Positions 1-13,900 of a DNA stretch of 64,000 bases are shown here, in pieces. A model generated the notes under the pieces. The model saw only the letters and a list, made by a program, of their open reading frames with translations, had not been told where the DNA came from and searched no databases. The stretch comes from Todiramphus chloris collaris (Eukaryota; Chordata; Aves; Coraciiformes; Alcedinidae). A program made the translations under genes and the position numbers. The DNA lies in contig JANVCC010000022.1 of assembly GCA_025345505.1 (NCBI GenBank), forward strand, positions 27,384,375 to 27,448,374. Reading direction: 5' to 3'. Position 1 is the stretch's first letter; the number at the start of each line of letters is the position of its first letter.

Positions 1-3000
1 TTAATTCTGTGTTAGCCAGCAGATGGCAACCATATTTTTAGTTAATATGAAGGTAGGTGGTAAAGGCTGAGCTTCTTGGTCTGCTGATGCAGTTACTGTA
101 TTTACTGGTGCATCTTGGAGCCTAGTGTGGCCTGCCAGACCCTTCCCTGGCTTCTTATCTGAGCATCTGAAGGCTCTTTTCCTAGGGAGAATTTTCCCCA
201 AATTCCTCTCAACTGGAGGTCTGGTTCATGTCTTTGCTTGTGGTGACTGGCGATGTGGGAATGCTGGTAATGATAACAGTCAAGAGTATAGCTGTGTATT
301 GCAGGGGATCTGAAATCAGTCGTTTGTCACTTTACACAGAAAAAGCACAGCTCACTTCCCTCCAAGGAGAAAAGGAAAACAAAACACAAAGCACTTGCTT
401 AACAAATTAACACAAATTCTAGGCCCTTCAGCTGTTGTTATCCTAATGCAAACAAAACAATGTTGCTCTCTGGGCTCTCAAAACAGAAGAAAAATTACAT
501 TGCTTGCTTCATCATCTGACTTGCCCCTCCATGCTGCTGCAGCTTCATCTCTAATAATTCCTCTTTTGTGTGAGTGCTGGGCATTCTACCCTTGTCTCTA
601 AGAGGCAGACTTTCACTGAGGCAAATACGTGAATGTTGTTAACTTTCAGCTCCCGAGGAAAGATATAGCTGGCTATGGAGTGACGCGAAGGCACCAGCAG
701 TGGTAATGGCACAATCCTGGTGTTAGTCTTGTGGTATTTAGTTTTAAACTGTGATGCTATGCTTAGCAGGAAGGATAAACTGTATGTCTATACATAAGGA
801 CCCGGTGTTAAAAATAATTAAAAAAAAAAGGTAAGTACAAGTGTGCAGAGATAGGTCTGGGTACGCAACAGACCAAGCACTTAAAAATGTATTAGATTTT
901 TGTGAAGGGATGCTGTCTGGGGTGAACTTCCCATTTTGAGGCTTAAACAAGCTGACAGTGTTTCTTTTACGTATCTCTTTTTGGTTTGCATCTAGACTAA
1001 AAATTCTCTGCAGAGTGCTATCTCCCTCCTAACTTGAGCCCTGAGGATTTGACTTCAGCAGTTTCCTTCATGGTGAATTTAAGCCTTGTGTTAAGCAAAG
1101 AATGGTGTCTTTTTGTTCACTGCAGAATTCACACTGAAGCACTGTACACATCCTTTCTTTCCCTTCTGAGATGGCTATTATGTAAAGTATGTAAGATATT
1201 CCTTCAGAAGTGCTGTTTGTTTTGCGCCTTTCAGCAAAACTATTGGCTATTTTTGGAAGACACTTTCTCAGTTCCGCAGGAAATATGGGGCAGAATGGTT
1301 GACTGTGCTGTTTGCAAATGGTTTTGTCCACCCTTTTGACCTCTCTGTCTATTCAGAGGTAGCCTCAAGTACAATATTTGGCAATAATCTGCCCACTGTC
1401 CAGTGGGATGTATCAAATTGCTTGATGCCTCTGTCTGGAGGAACCCACCTAGCAGAAAGGACCCATGCAACTGTTGCTAACTCATGTACCATCCTTTGCA
1501 ATTAACAATTAGGAGTTTTAGGCTGAAAGTCATGCTTTGTTCACCCTGTATTTAGCTGAAGAATTTTCAGACTGAGATGTTGAGCTCTGAACCTTTCATG
1601 ATTCTGAATGTCTTAAAATGGAGTAAAATTATAATGCCTCTGATGTTACAGTGTCTTGGAAAGAGCCTGGTGTTCGTAAGCTCTTTTAAACTTTGACTGC
1701 AAGGATTTGAAGGCTTTTTTTTTCTTTATATCTGTTACCCGTCATCTTGGTTAAAGTTTATCTTTCTGCTACGGGTTCAATTTTTATCTTCTACTTTTGA
1801 AATTTTTAAAAATCTCCCCAATTTTCCACACTTCTCATTTGTCTCGAAGGATGTGGTGTTTCTGGATGTGTCAGTCTGCACTGGCACAAATGTTTCTGCT
1901 TTGAACAAATGAAACCAGTGTCTTACTGACCTCCTGCAGTCCTGGTGCAGGGGTAACTCCTGTGGGGTTCCAGGAGGGGGCTGAGCTCAGGGAGCGATTG
2001 GATTGGGGTTTTGTTGCTTGGCTGCAGTGAGAGGCCTTGTCAGATGATCAAGTTTTTTTTCTTTCCTCCAGCAGGTTAGGAAGAGATTCAGGGTCAAGGT
2101 GGGAAGATTGTATTGGCTGTGCGGGCACCGACTGACAATTTCAATTGCATACAGATTCATAGGCACATCAGAAGAGATGGAATTGGAACTTTGACTTGAG
2201 AAAGAGGTTTTTCTTCTGGAGCTCTTTTCTGTGCAGAGGACTAGAAAGGGATAAACTTATTTTTCCCTTTCTAGACTTAGATTGAGTGTGGGACGTTCCT
2301 ATCCTGTAGGAGTGGTGATCTGTTGTTCTCTTTTAATTAGAAAGCTGGGCAAGATGAAGAGTCTGTGTTCAGTGACATGAATAGGCTGTCATATTTTTTT
2401 GTGTTTTTACTCTGGTGTACCAACAAACTGCGTCCCCTTTTATCCCTATCTGCCCCTAAAAAAGGGGAAGGCTTTGTTCCAGGACCTGGTAAAGTTTAGT
2501 TTGGACATCCAAACTCCCTTGCATTAGGGGATAATCATTTATGTCGTGGGCTCTGCCACTGACTCGCTGTGTTACCATAAGATGTCACTTTCTGTCCTTG
2601 GTTTACTTTGTAAATATCCCATCAATGCTTACGCACATCGATGTTTGCAAAGTTTCCCCGATTAAACCTTCTGGTAGTTCTGCTCTCTTCTGGTGGCACA
2701 GTCCAAGGAGGCTGGTCTGGAGTCTTGGTCTCACAGAGCAAGTCTCAACATAGCTGTCCGTAGCCAGGCTTGCTGATGCTTGTTCCTTGCCTGCTGCAGT
2801 GCAAAAAAAAAAATTATATGCCAGTAAACCAAAGCCTTCACTAAAGCGTCTGCAACCCTGTGGGGAAAAATAACCAAGGATACTGGTCCTGAAAAGGAAG
2901 GTGAAAGACTGCTTTTGGCAGGCTGCTGTGGCCTGATGTCCCAGTGCTTTTTCCAGTTAATTTGTCCCATGCAACAATTGTAGTAGCAGAGACTGTGTAC

Positions 3001-6000
3001 AGAAAGGACCTTTTCCTTTCCCAGAATAAACGTTATGCTTTATTTCTTTCCCCTTGTAATCTCTTGCTGTACTTGAGGAGGCTGTGATTTGGGTGGAACG
3101 AGGTTTGCAGAAGGTATGGCTTGCATTTTGAGCTTGCTCTGATAAGACTTTTTTTCTCCTCTTAAGACATGCTCCAATAGGCAGTGCATGGGGGGTGAGA
3201 ACACCTAGAATGAAATCTCAGTCCTGTTGAAACAGGTAGGAGGCTATACCAGTGAGCAGCACCCAAGAACCTTAAACCAGGTTTAAATACAGCTATCTTC
3301 AGGATTCATCTGTTGGAGGCTACCTGGTCTGTAGAACCTCTGCAGATGGGGAGGGAAGCATTAAATGACTGTAAATATAAATAGTAGATACAGAAAGTTC
3401 TCCTTTTGAGAAGTGTAGCATCTACCTGCTTGCAAGAAGTTCCTTATTGTTTTTAATTTGGGATCCTTCTGTATCTTCAAAGCTTCTGTGATTTTTCTGC
3501 TTGGCGTTGCGTAGGGTAGGGTGGTCTGCCTTGTTGTGCCGGTGAAGTACAGATAGCCTGAAGAGCTACAACAGTTGTTCTCTTGCTGATCTGATATGAA
3601 ACTTTCTTTTTTTTTTGTTTTTCCTCTCTCTCCCTGGAGTAGTCCCCAGATAACAAGGAAAGGGCTCTTAAATATCTGTCAGCTTGCTTTCTCAAGAATG
3701 CAGGGCTTGGGTGATAGGTAGAGTCTGAAAGATACTTTGTGCCTAAAAGTTGCTGGAATATAGACACTGGATAGAATAGAGATATCTGAAGTAATGTCCC
3801 TAATGTACAGATGATTCCACTATGAGCTCAGACTGTATTACTGGGTATCAGATAATCTGCATGGGACGCGGAGGAGGTGAAATAGGAAACCAGGCTCCAC
3901 GTGTTTTCTTGCCCATCCAAAGGTTTGATTGGCAGGGTACTTACAGTGCCCTACTGAAGGTGCCCCTCTGTCTGGATATTGGCAGCAGATTTCTTTGGAG
4001 AAGCAGAATCTCAGGGATGGATGAATTCGCTGTTTGGAAAAGGCCTGGGCTCTATTCCTGGTCACTTGATCTTCCCTGTAAATTCTAGTCTTGGAGACAG
4101 TCCGCTTCAGTGCAGTTTTTGTGAGATCAGGCTCATAAAGGAGGATCTAGAAGATCTCTTTTCAGTGAGGACTTGTTGAGGATTTAGGAAGGATAGAGTT
4201 AGTGTTACAGAATTAATCTGTCAGGGGGATGTCATCAAACTTGTCTGTCCTCTCGCTCCATTGTGCATGATGATTGTTAAGCAAGGTTTTCTGTTTCCAG
4301 GCACAAATGTTTTTTGCAGCATCAGAAATGCTCTTTGCGCGTGACTAGCAGGTGACATGGATAGCGAAGCCATTTGAGGAAAGCTGTGTGCAGCCTGAAG
4401 TGTCCAGCATCTAGCTGGACTGGGGTCTTTAGGAATAATGCAAGTTTTCCTTTGATCCTGACTCTGAACAGAGAGACAAAATCCTGTTGCTTGGGACCAA
4501 ATAATGCTCTGGTTCTAGTATCTTCCGGAGTGACAAGAGGGTGGCTTAGGTTGACAGGTATTAAAGTGACTATTTTTTTCCTTTGTTGTGATGGTGAGCA
4601 GACACCTGAGCTGCCCGCTGGGTGACTTCTGCAACTTTGCAAGGATCATCTTACAGTTCTGGCTGTCTACCTGTACTACATGCAGGGATCAGGCCATCTT
4701 CCCAGAAGTGCTGTACTGGCAACTTGACATTATCGTGAAGATAGACTCAATTTGACCAAGCAGAACAGACTTTTAGCCCTGTTGTCTTCAACTTGCCCCC
4801 TAAGGGGGCTGGCAAATTCAGGGGGTGCAGACCGGCTGCTTCTGTTGTGTGTAAGGCTGTTAATGTTGACCAAGAGACTCTGCATTCTCCACCCCAGAGC
4901 AATGAGATGGGAACAAATATTAAAATATGAGTAAGCTTCCTCAGAGAGCTGCTGGTAGGTGGAATAGTACATCAGGGTCTGTTTGGACATTAGCCTGTGT
5001 TTTATTTTAGCTGTCTCTTGAGAGACTGCATATTTGCTTTCTCCAACAACTGCAGTGTTGAACGTGTGAGTGTCAGCAAACCTGTACCGTTCTGGCATTC
5101 ATAGTGCTGAGCTAAAAGGGGGCACCTCTCACAGGAAGGGGTTGGAAGAGAGAAGAAATTACATTTATATTGTCTTGCTAGTTAAAATGAATTTTAAATA
5201 TGGTATTAGTTGACTATTAAATACTGTCGGGACAGGAGTGAGGCACCTCTGCAGACCTGCCTGAACTGTTGGCAGTGGTACAAGGGATGAATAAATCTTG
5301 GCCGGTGTTTTTTCAGCAGGTGCCTGCAAATGACTGATGGAACTCAGTTCAGGTTCCCTGGGAACATCTCCTGCTTTTGGTAGCCTCTGAAGCTGCTTAC
5401 TCTTCACAAAGCTGGCAAGTACTGTAGGATAAGTCCCATCCCACATTCCCGGAGGAAAAATTGAAATATAGTTATTAGCAGAAAACAGGAGTAATGATTA
5501 AGGATTAATTTATGGTTTAGGTTATGTTTTCAGTGTGTCAACCTGCTTGCATATTTTTATTTCTTAGCTGCTTCTCAGTGAGTACCTCACTTTAGATTTG
5601 TAGTTCTGTGGTCTGAAGGAACAGCCCTGGTAAATGAGAACAGAAACTGTCCAGCCTGAATAGGTTGTACAATTGTTTATTTTTTTTCCCCTCTTCCCCC
5701 TCCCCCACTTTTTTTCCTGAGTTTCTCCTTAATTATGTTGGGACCTTGCATTCAGGAAGGGTTTGGACACTAGCTATGCTTTGAGGAAGACTTGGAAGCC
5801 AGAGCTTGGGCTATTACACAGACCTAGGCACAAGTTTCACAGAATCACCATAAAGCAGCTTTATGAAATAAGGAATCAGTGCTGTGTTTGTGCAGACCTC
5901 TGCAAGTACACACATATAACATACATTTTTCTACTATTTAGGCTGTGCTGGAGTAAACTTATGCTCAGACCTGTGGCTAGCAGGTTAAATAAAGGCTTTG

Positions 6001-7985
6001 AAAGCCAGCATTTCAGAGGGATGCAGTCACGAGAGTCAAAAGCCAGACAGTGTTGCTTTTCTTTTTGTCCCTTTCTTCAGCAGAAAGGAGAAGTCTGAGT
6101 GTGAGTTTGTTCTTAATATAGGCTGCCAGGCAGGATGGCAAGTGCAAACTTCACCAATAAGGAGGAAAGCAGTACTTAACAACAACTAATCCCCCTGTGA
6201 AAACCATAGGGTGCGTTTAATCTCTTAATGATACACAGATATCAGAATCTGAAGTACTGGCCTCTCTGCAAGGATTTGACATGCAGATTCTGAAAGCGGG
6301 TACCTCTTCTGAAATAATTAATTTTTTGGTAATTCTTCATTGATCATGTTTGGTTTCTTTATTTTAAGTAGGTTTAGAATTTTCTGTTAAGTTCGCTTTA
6401 AGAGACACACTATTTTTTTGGTTCTTTTTTGAAAGCTGGCTTTTCAGGAGGGAGATTACTTCAGCTATATCAACCTCTACAAACATTTTTCACCAGGCAG
6501 TTGCTAATACTCTGCTTTGAAACTGTATTAGGCAGAACTGCAATGCTTGTTTGCCTGCAGGGAGAGAAACGGAACTTCAGTGGTACAATAACTACCGTGT
6601 TTGAAAACACAGCTAAAAGTGTTTGTGCCTTTTTTATTTCTTTCCCCCCTCCCCTGCCCTTATGCTGCTTGGCCTGATTGCACATTTTATCAGACCAGAA
6701 ATAGTAATGCGTGACTTAATCAACTCAGAGCTGAGTTTGAAGGTACTTGCAGAGTGAATGAGCAATTCAATCCCACTGAATTTATTTGGAAGGGTTCCAG
6801 TGACAAACGTATATGGAATAAGGTATAAAGACTGACATTTGAAGAAAATGTAGATCTTTTTCCTTAACAGAAATACTGATCCTGTAGCTCTCTAGTACCT
6901 TTGTGGGTAATGTTACCCATTCCTCTATGTTATAGGAAGTCTTTTGATCCTACCAGCTCTGGGAGCCTGAGCGTGAAAGGGCCAACATTATTTCCATTCC
7001 TACTTTCTCAGCCATTGTGGGGGAAGAAAGGGCAAAAACTTGAGGAGAAAAAAATAGTATATTAAAAATAAAAAATCACGGAATTCCTTTCCTGGAATTT
7101 GGACATTTGGCTCATTACTTTCAGGCAAATTTTCAGGCAGTTGAGCAGTGTCTTGGGGAGATACTTTCTTTTCCCTCTCTCTGTGGGTACACCATGACCC
7201 CTCTGGTCCAAATGCTGATCCTGACACGAGAACAAAGAGAGGATTGAGTTATTGTGATGGGGACAGCATGTTTCAAAGGTTGCTTTGAGAAGACATTTTG
7301 GAAAAAATCTAGTGAGAGGGTAGAAGGTTCTGTGAGAGAAACGTGCTCAGGAAAAGCTTATATTCATTCAGACAGAGAAATGTACTTGGTTTCTGCACTG
7401 AAAGGCTCCTTAAGGTATGGGTTCCTCAGCAGAGGAGTGAAATGACTCTTCTTCTGTGTATTGGATCGACTTACCCAGTAGGAGAATACTAGGGACTTTT
7501 CTCTTTTCAATCTTAGACAGAAGAGCCATTGCAAAAGGCCAAGCCTAGCTGTGTGTTGCTAAACTTGAGCCATTGAAAGAATGTACCCACTCTGATAATA
7601 TTTCCCTTGTCACGCATACAGGCAGGATGATCATTTGTTAGTATCTGTAGTGTGGTTGTATTGTATATTACCAAAAAAGGCCATTCCCTATCCTGAAACA
7701 ATTCCAATGTAAATATTGGACAGTTTCAGTTAATTAAGATACTTCTTGTTTGTTTCAGTAAAATTCCATATTCCAGGAGAATTAAAAGGGGTTTCAGATA
7801 ATTTTGCAGAGGTTTGGTAAGGATGGCTTTGTAGGCAAGAGTGCAGGGCTATTTTTAAACAGCAAGGTTTTAAGGAAAATACATAAGCTGAAGAAATTGG
7901 AAAATGAGGTGGGGTTTCTTTGGAGAGGAATGACAGTTGTATGTGCAGGGCTGGGAGGGAAGGGTTTGGAGACTGACTGTGGTGT

Positions 7986-7999
7986 GGGGGGGGGGGGGG
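7986..7999 (+). repeat. G14 homopolymer
   Basis: Fourteen consecutive Gs, with further short G runs on both sides (gggaaggg upstream, gaggggg downstream). The length is prone to sequencing error. Confidence 0.9.
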
Positions 8000-10900
8000 T
8001 GAGGGGGTCAGAGAAAGAGGGGTGATGTGCTTTGTTGATCACAGAGCCCTGTAGTGGTACATTGCATCCAGTTGCTTATGGTCTGGGACTTGTCTCTGAA
8101 TGGGTATTGGAATCTGTTGCTAGACTAGGAGTTTTTGCCAAGCTGGAGGCTTTTACCATCCTTATTCCCTGACCCTTGGTGAACATATCTAATTGAGGAA
8201 GGAAGTGTGCGTTACCAGGGCTGGATACCCTTATGATAAGACTCTGGGTATAGCAGGTGAAAAGGGCTGTGCTGCTGTGCTGGATGAACATGATCATCTT
8301 GGAGCTGAGGTGGTTTTAGTTGCAATGTCTTCTAAGCTGTCAGTTCCAAGTCTCCAATTGAGGCATTAGTGTTTGAGGAGTCTTTGGGGAGCACAATGTG
8401 GTGCCTTTCCTCTTCAAAGATGATGTGGCCCAGATTCTCAGCAAGTCCTCTGGAAAAGCAGCTGGTGGGCTTACACCCATTCTCAGCAGGAGAACTTGGC
8501 CCATCAAGCCCAGTTCTCAAATATGCTGTTACTCATCCTTCAGCTCTTCTGAAGTAGGAGCAGTCCTCTCAAGTGGAAAGGAAGAAGAGCAGTTCAAAAG
8601 CCACTTGGGAATAACAAGTACTGATTATTTATCTTGTTCCATATGTTCCCACTTTGATGGTACAAGCTACGCTCTGTAACCCAATCTGGCTGTGGAGGGC
8701 ACCATTCCTAAATCTTTACCACGTGTCTGAGCTCTTGCAGCTATCTCCCTCTAGGTCAGGTAGTCCCAGCAGCAAATCCAAATGTCCATGTCTTTTCCCT
8801 TTACCCCATTATGTGTTCCAGATTTGTCCTGTATTTGATAAATTCACATCCTTGTTCAGCAAAGTGGTTGTGAACCCGTACAGGAAATTTCCTTGCCTCT
8901 TAAGGGCTCTGCATCCAGCCCGTCCCTTCTGCAGTCCCTCTCTCACATCGTTCTGCCTTATAAGAGCTCTGCTGCCCCGCTCCCTCCTAGCACGCACCTG
9001 CTCCTTTATCTCTTTCTCCAGCTCAGCCATGGGCCCAAATTGCCTTTTACGTCTTGTCCCAATTTGGTTGCTTCATTTTGCATTAGGGCCTGTGTAAAAA
9101 TAAAAATACTTCTTGCAAACGTGTCAGCTTTTAAAATGAGCATTGCAGAGGAGGAGGCAGAGGACTTGAGAAGGGGGATTTGTGTAAATAGCACTATTTA
9201 TGCTATCTGTTCCTCTTACTAGTGTTACTGTTGGCTATAGATAGGGTTTCATTAAGCTGTGTTAAATGCTAACCCAAGTAATAGACATTGATGTTGCTGA
9301 AGTCCCATTGCCTGGAATGTCACATTGATGCCAGCTGAATTAAGTGATGTCATTTGGCCTTATTAACTACAGAGCTATGATGTAGCTACTGTCCAGCTCC
9401 ACAGTTGTGACCACTTTTTTTTGGTCTCTAATTTCGTATCTGCTTAAGGCTGGAGCAGACATAAGGTGGGGTGGAAATTTACTCACTGTGTTGGAGACTG
9501 TTGATGTTTCCTGCTTCCTTATTTTCACAGTATTGATAGATACACATTCTCCCCAGTCTCTGGTTTGCCGAAAAGCAGAAATTCTGGGGAATTCATTTTT
9601 TTTTTTACCTACCTGCTTTGAATAAATGGAAAAAAATTAGCCCAGAATGTCATGAGTTAGGCATACAGCCGCACACGGCCAAGATGGCTTGGTTGCTCAG
9701 GTGGACGTAAGCTCTGTGTTCAGTGGTCTGTTGGGAAGTTATGTGGTAGACATGTGCATCTCATGCACCCCTAACTCAAAAAACCCAAGGCTGAATGGTC
9801 AAGATGACCCTAATAGAGACTATGTGTGAAGAGCTGTGAGTTTTAAGCACTCTGGTATCAGACCATGTACTTAAGGTGTCAAGGTTAAAGCATTCAAAGT
9901 CTGAAAACTCTGGCTTAAGCTCTTAAGATTCTTAATCTCCCACACTTCTCGAGGTAGGTGCCTGCTTCTGACTCTGGGTTTGTTCCGGTGGAAGAAGTTA
10001 CCACTTCCGAATGCTTATCCTGCTGCCCTGTTTCCTGCTCTGCACACCTGCTGCTGGAACACTTTGTGTGAGTCTCCATCTGCTCACCTGTAGATAAAAT
10101 CTTGTGTTGTGAGACCAACAGTCTGAACTGACCCCAGCTACTCCCATTGCCATCCCCCTGGTTGTGCTGCTTTACCTGTTTTTCTTTCAAGCCTCTCCTC
10201 AGAAATAGATGCATTTGGCAGTAAATCCTGAATGGAGTACTAGAGGGGCAGCAACACGGGACGGGGGAAAGACTAGCAGTCCAGGGTGCTCAAGAGAGAG
10301 GATCTGCCTCAAGATAAGGATAAAGTGGAAGAAGCTCATGTTTGACCCAGTGCGAGTATGGCTGAGTCATCAAGACCCCAGGGCAGTGGGCTGGTGCCTT
10401 AGCTGGGACGTTGGCCTGTATCCCAGCTCAGCTCAACTAGACCCATAGCCAGCACCTGACTTCTTAATTTTACAAGCTCTTTCCTTGATATTTGGCCTCT
10501 CTGAAACCTCTGACTGAAGGTTGTAAAACAGATGAGGAAAAAATTGAAAGTGAAGTCTAAATGACATTTGCCAGGGTTTGATTTTATTCTCAGAAGCTTG
10601 GGTGGTGAAAAAGCATTGGGCTATTTCCGTGTTCTTAAAGGTAAGTGGGGAGCTGAAGAGTAAAGGGTAGGAGAGGGCGATATCAATGCTTTTTTTTTTT
10701 TATTAACTACTAAATCTGTCCATTAAAGGAAAAGATACATAAACCCCAATATGTTTTCCTAATAAACTTTCATAAAGCAAGACAAGCTCATGCATTTACG
10801 GAAGGGGGGAAAAGTCCACTGAATAATACAGTGAGTTAGACTGGAGAGAAGGCGATGTATCAGTTGAATGTTTGGGGGTGGATGAGGGAGTGGGAACACA

Positions 10901-13900
10901 GGTGTAGCTAAGGAAGGAAAGAAAGCAAGAGATAATTCTTGTTTCCGTTTCTTGTATACTGTTGGTTATAGCTGTTGGAGTTACACTGGGTACAAGCTTA
11001 GTGTGTGGGTTGTACCTGTTGTACAGGGCAGGCATAGCACAGAGCTACCTAAAGAAATGAGAGAAGTACAGACGAGTAACATGAACACTGCTAAATCAGT
11101 TAATCACTGAACTGCACCCAAGTGTGTGAGCATAGCACAGTGTGACTGCAGAGACCAAGCTGGGATGCCATGTCAAAAGAGAAACTGCTTTTCTCTACTG
11201 CCTGTCACAGCACCACTCCTGCTGTATTGTGACTTAATTTGGGCTTGAATGATGCTAGCAGCTAAACTGCAGAAACTGTGGGTGGAGAGGGAGGGAATAG
11301 CAACCTAAAATGTTGTAAGCAGTCAAGGGGCTAAAATCTTCATATAAAAAAGATCCTGAAATGTTAGGATTTTGGTCAGTGCTATATGCATACCAGGGGC
11401 CTCAGCCAGTTCACCCGTTCGGGACTTGTTCCTCTTCTAAGCGCCCTTTGTGGGAAGGGAGATGGTTGCTTTGAGCCCGTGGTTTGTTATATATGTGAGA
11501 GAACCTTTCAGCTTAGCTGATTTGCTGTGTGCAAAGGTGGTGAGACGTAATGGTTACAAAACATCTGGAGAACTTGTGTGTTTTTGTAAACGTGCTGTAT
11601 AATTGCCTTGAAGAAGATAGCTCTTGCATCCTGGAGATGTACCGTGTGTTTTCCTAAACAGCCATTATCGCTGTTTTCTTGTGGAAAGCTGCTCTTCCAA
11701 AGGCTGATGTTAGAAATATAGAAGGTGCATTAATTTTCTCTTGCAACGACGAATACAGATTTTTAAGATGGATCTTTGCTTCTGATCAGGTTTCAGTTTA
11801 GATCAAACAACTAATATTCACCTGTTTCCATGACCAGCTTCTTGTTGCTGTGGTGGTGGGCCCGTCTGCCACTTGTACTCACCTTTTTGTTATCGTGAGA
11901 GCAGTTGCAAAGAGGTTCCTGCTATGTCTTGGTAATTTCTGAAAGTTGCTTTAGGGATATTTAACTTTATTTAAGTAACCACATCTTTAGTCTTAGTACG
12001 CTGTCTTAACAGGTAAGGCTCTTTCATCACCCCCATTTGATTTTGTTTCATTTTCTTTTTAATGTAAGTGGCAGCAAAAATAAGTTGTTGCTGTCAAATG
12101 AAAAAAAAACTTTGTCTTTACCCTTGATTGCCAGATTCCTGAGCTGAATTCACAGTAAATCTCAGATCTCAGGCTGGCAGGCATGGATGAAAGTGTCTCC
12201 CTGTCCCAGCCCATTCATGCATGTGGTAAGCTGACTGTGATCTGCTTCTAGTAAAGACGAGTGAGACCACAGCCACACAGAATAATGAAATCTGACTGAT
12301 TCTCTTTCTGGGACAAAAGAGTAGGTAAAATGATGTTGCCACCTTAATTTAATTTAATGGTATTTGGTAGGTGTTAACAGTGGTTTTCCTTTTCTGATGG
12401 GTCATGTTGCATCAGTGTGCTTTCTTCTGCAGTGGGTGCTAAAGCCTCATTTGGTCCCTGCTCAAATTTAAGTGTGTTTAAGGGAGTGGTTAATGTTCAG
12501 AAAAGCTGTTCATTGTTATGGTAAAGAGCCCAGTGGCTTCTCCTTCAGTATCCCAATGTATCGACTTTGACAGGTGCTGTGCAGTATGGATGCCAGTGAC
12601 CTGAACAGCTTACCAGGGAAGGAGGAGAAGGTGCTGCTGCTAGCCATTTCTCAATATGATGTTCTTCCACACAGGGATAAGTGATTCATCCAAAGTCACT
12701 CTTAATTAGGTGCCAAGATACCCAGAGTGACTGGGGGAGAGGGAGGGGGAACACTCAATTCAGGACTGCAGTAATTGCTATCCAGCCAGGTATCCCAGGC
12801 AACTCTTTCAGCAAAAGTGCCCATTCTGCAGTGCTCATGTCCTGTTCTGAGGAGATGGCTCCGTAAGTGGACTATTTGGACGCTCTGGAACATAATATTC
12901 CCAATTACATTACCTGCAGGGTCACCGTGCCCTCTAACACAGCTTGCAGACAGAGAGTGGCTTTACCCTGTCATACATAGTTATATGCTTAAAGAGCATT
13001 ACTCTGATTATCCAGGAGGGTGGATTAATGGGAGTTGATGGATAATTGGAGGAAGGGAGAGGTACTTGGGAGGTGAATTTGAGTTGGCAGACTTGTTATG
13101 CGGAACTGCGCAGTCTGCTTGTGAAAAAGTAAACCAGAGAAACATGTCTGGGGAAACTGTCCTGCCTTGGAGAGCTTGAGGAGGCAGATAGCAAGGTGCT
13201 TCTGTGGGAAGCTGGGTCATTAAAATTGTCGCTAGTGAGTTGTGGTGGCGTTTGAGGTACTTCAGAAAGTTTTCTGGAATAAAATGTGTGAAAAATAAAA
13301 GATTCTTCTGTCTGTCTAGATCTGGGCAGATAAATTGGAATTGCTCTAAAAATTCTCTATTTTCTAGCTCTGTCTCTCTCCTGGGGTGTAAGAGTAGGAG
13401 CGTGGTGGGACACTGGGATCACAAACGGAAGGCAGTTAGATGTTGTGCAGCAGCCTGATTTCTGTACCAGTGGGCAGGGTTGGTGAGGAGTTGCCCATCT
13501 CTGTGGTGTACAGAGGAGGCTGTTCAGCAGAGGGGACTGGAAATGACCTGGCCATCAGAAATCTTTTGATGTTAAATGGCTGAGAACAACGGTGTGTTGG
13601 GAGTTGTACAAACTGTTTGAGAAAGGGAATGCAAAACTTCTGGTCACAGGAGATCTGATTGTGTAGAAGGAGCGAATTTATTTTGGGGAGCTGAATGGGA
13701 TCCACTGTACTAGGGGGTAATGAAGAACAGGAGAGAGTGAAGGCTGGAATGGGGCTTCCAGAGGAGGAAATGAGACTTTCTGCAGGGGAAGTAACACTAG
13801 TAGTGCCAGTTCTCACTTAGTGCTACTTCATGACAGGAAAGAAAGGGATTGTCAAAGAAATCCCTAGAGAGTGATGATCTGCCTTGCCTTTCTGGAGCAT

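Noticed and set aside
5836-5856. tttcacagaatcaccataaa, similar to the start of an antisense CR1 tail
   Set aside because: Only about ten bases match and the expected ggttggaagggacc part is missing.
7849-7858. Perfect MEF2 consensus CTATTTTTAA, with others at 40652-40661 and 42085-42094
   Set aside because: About four matches to the MEF2 consensus are expected by chance in 64 kb, and these are not clustered with other muscle motifs.
8654-9097. 147-codon stop-free run in intron 1
   Set aside because: Serine-, leucine- and proline-rich random-looking translation from pyrimidine-rich DNA, with no domain or splice support.
12605-12640. Sequence ggaggagaaggtgctg, similar to the end of BIN1 exon 1 (...QEK|gt)
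   Set aside because: The upstream bases do not encode KIASNVQKKLTRAQ in any frame and the region is not GC-rich.
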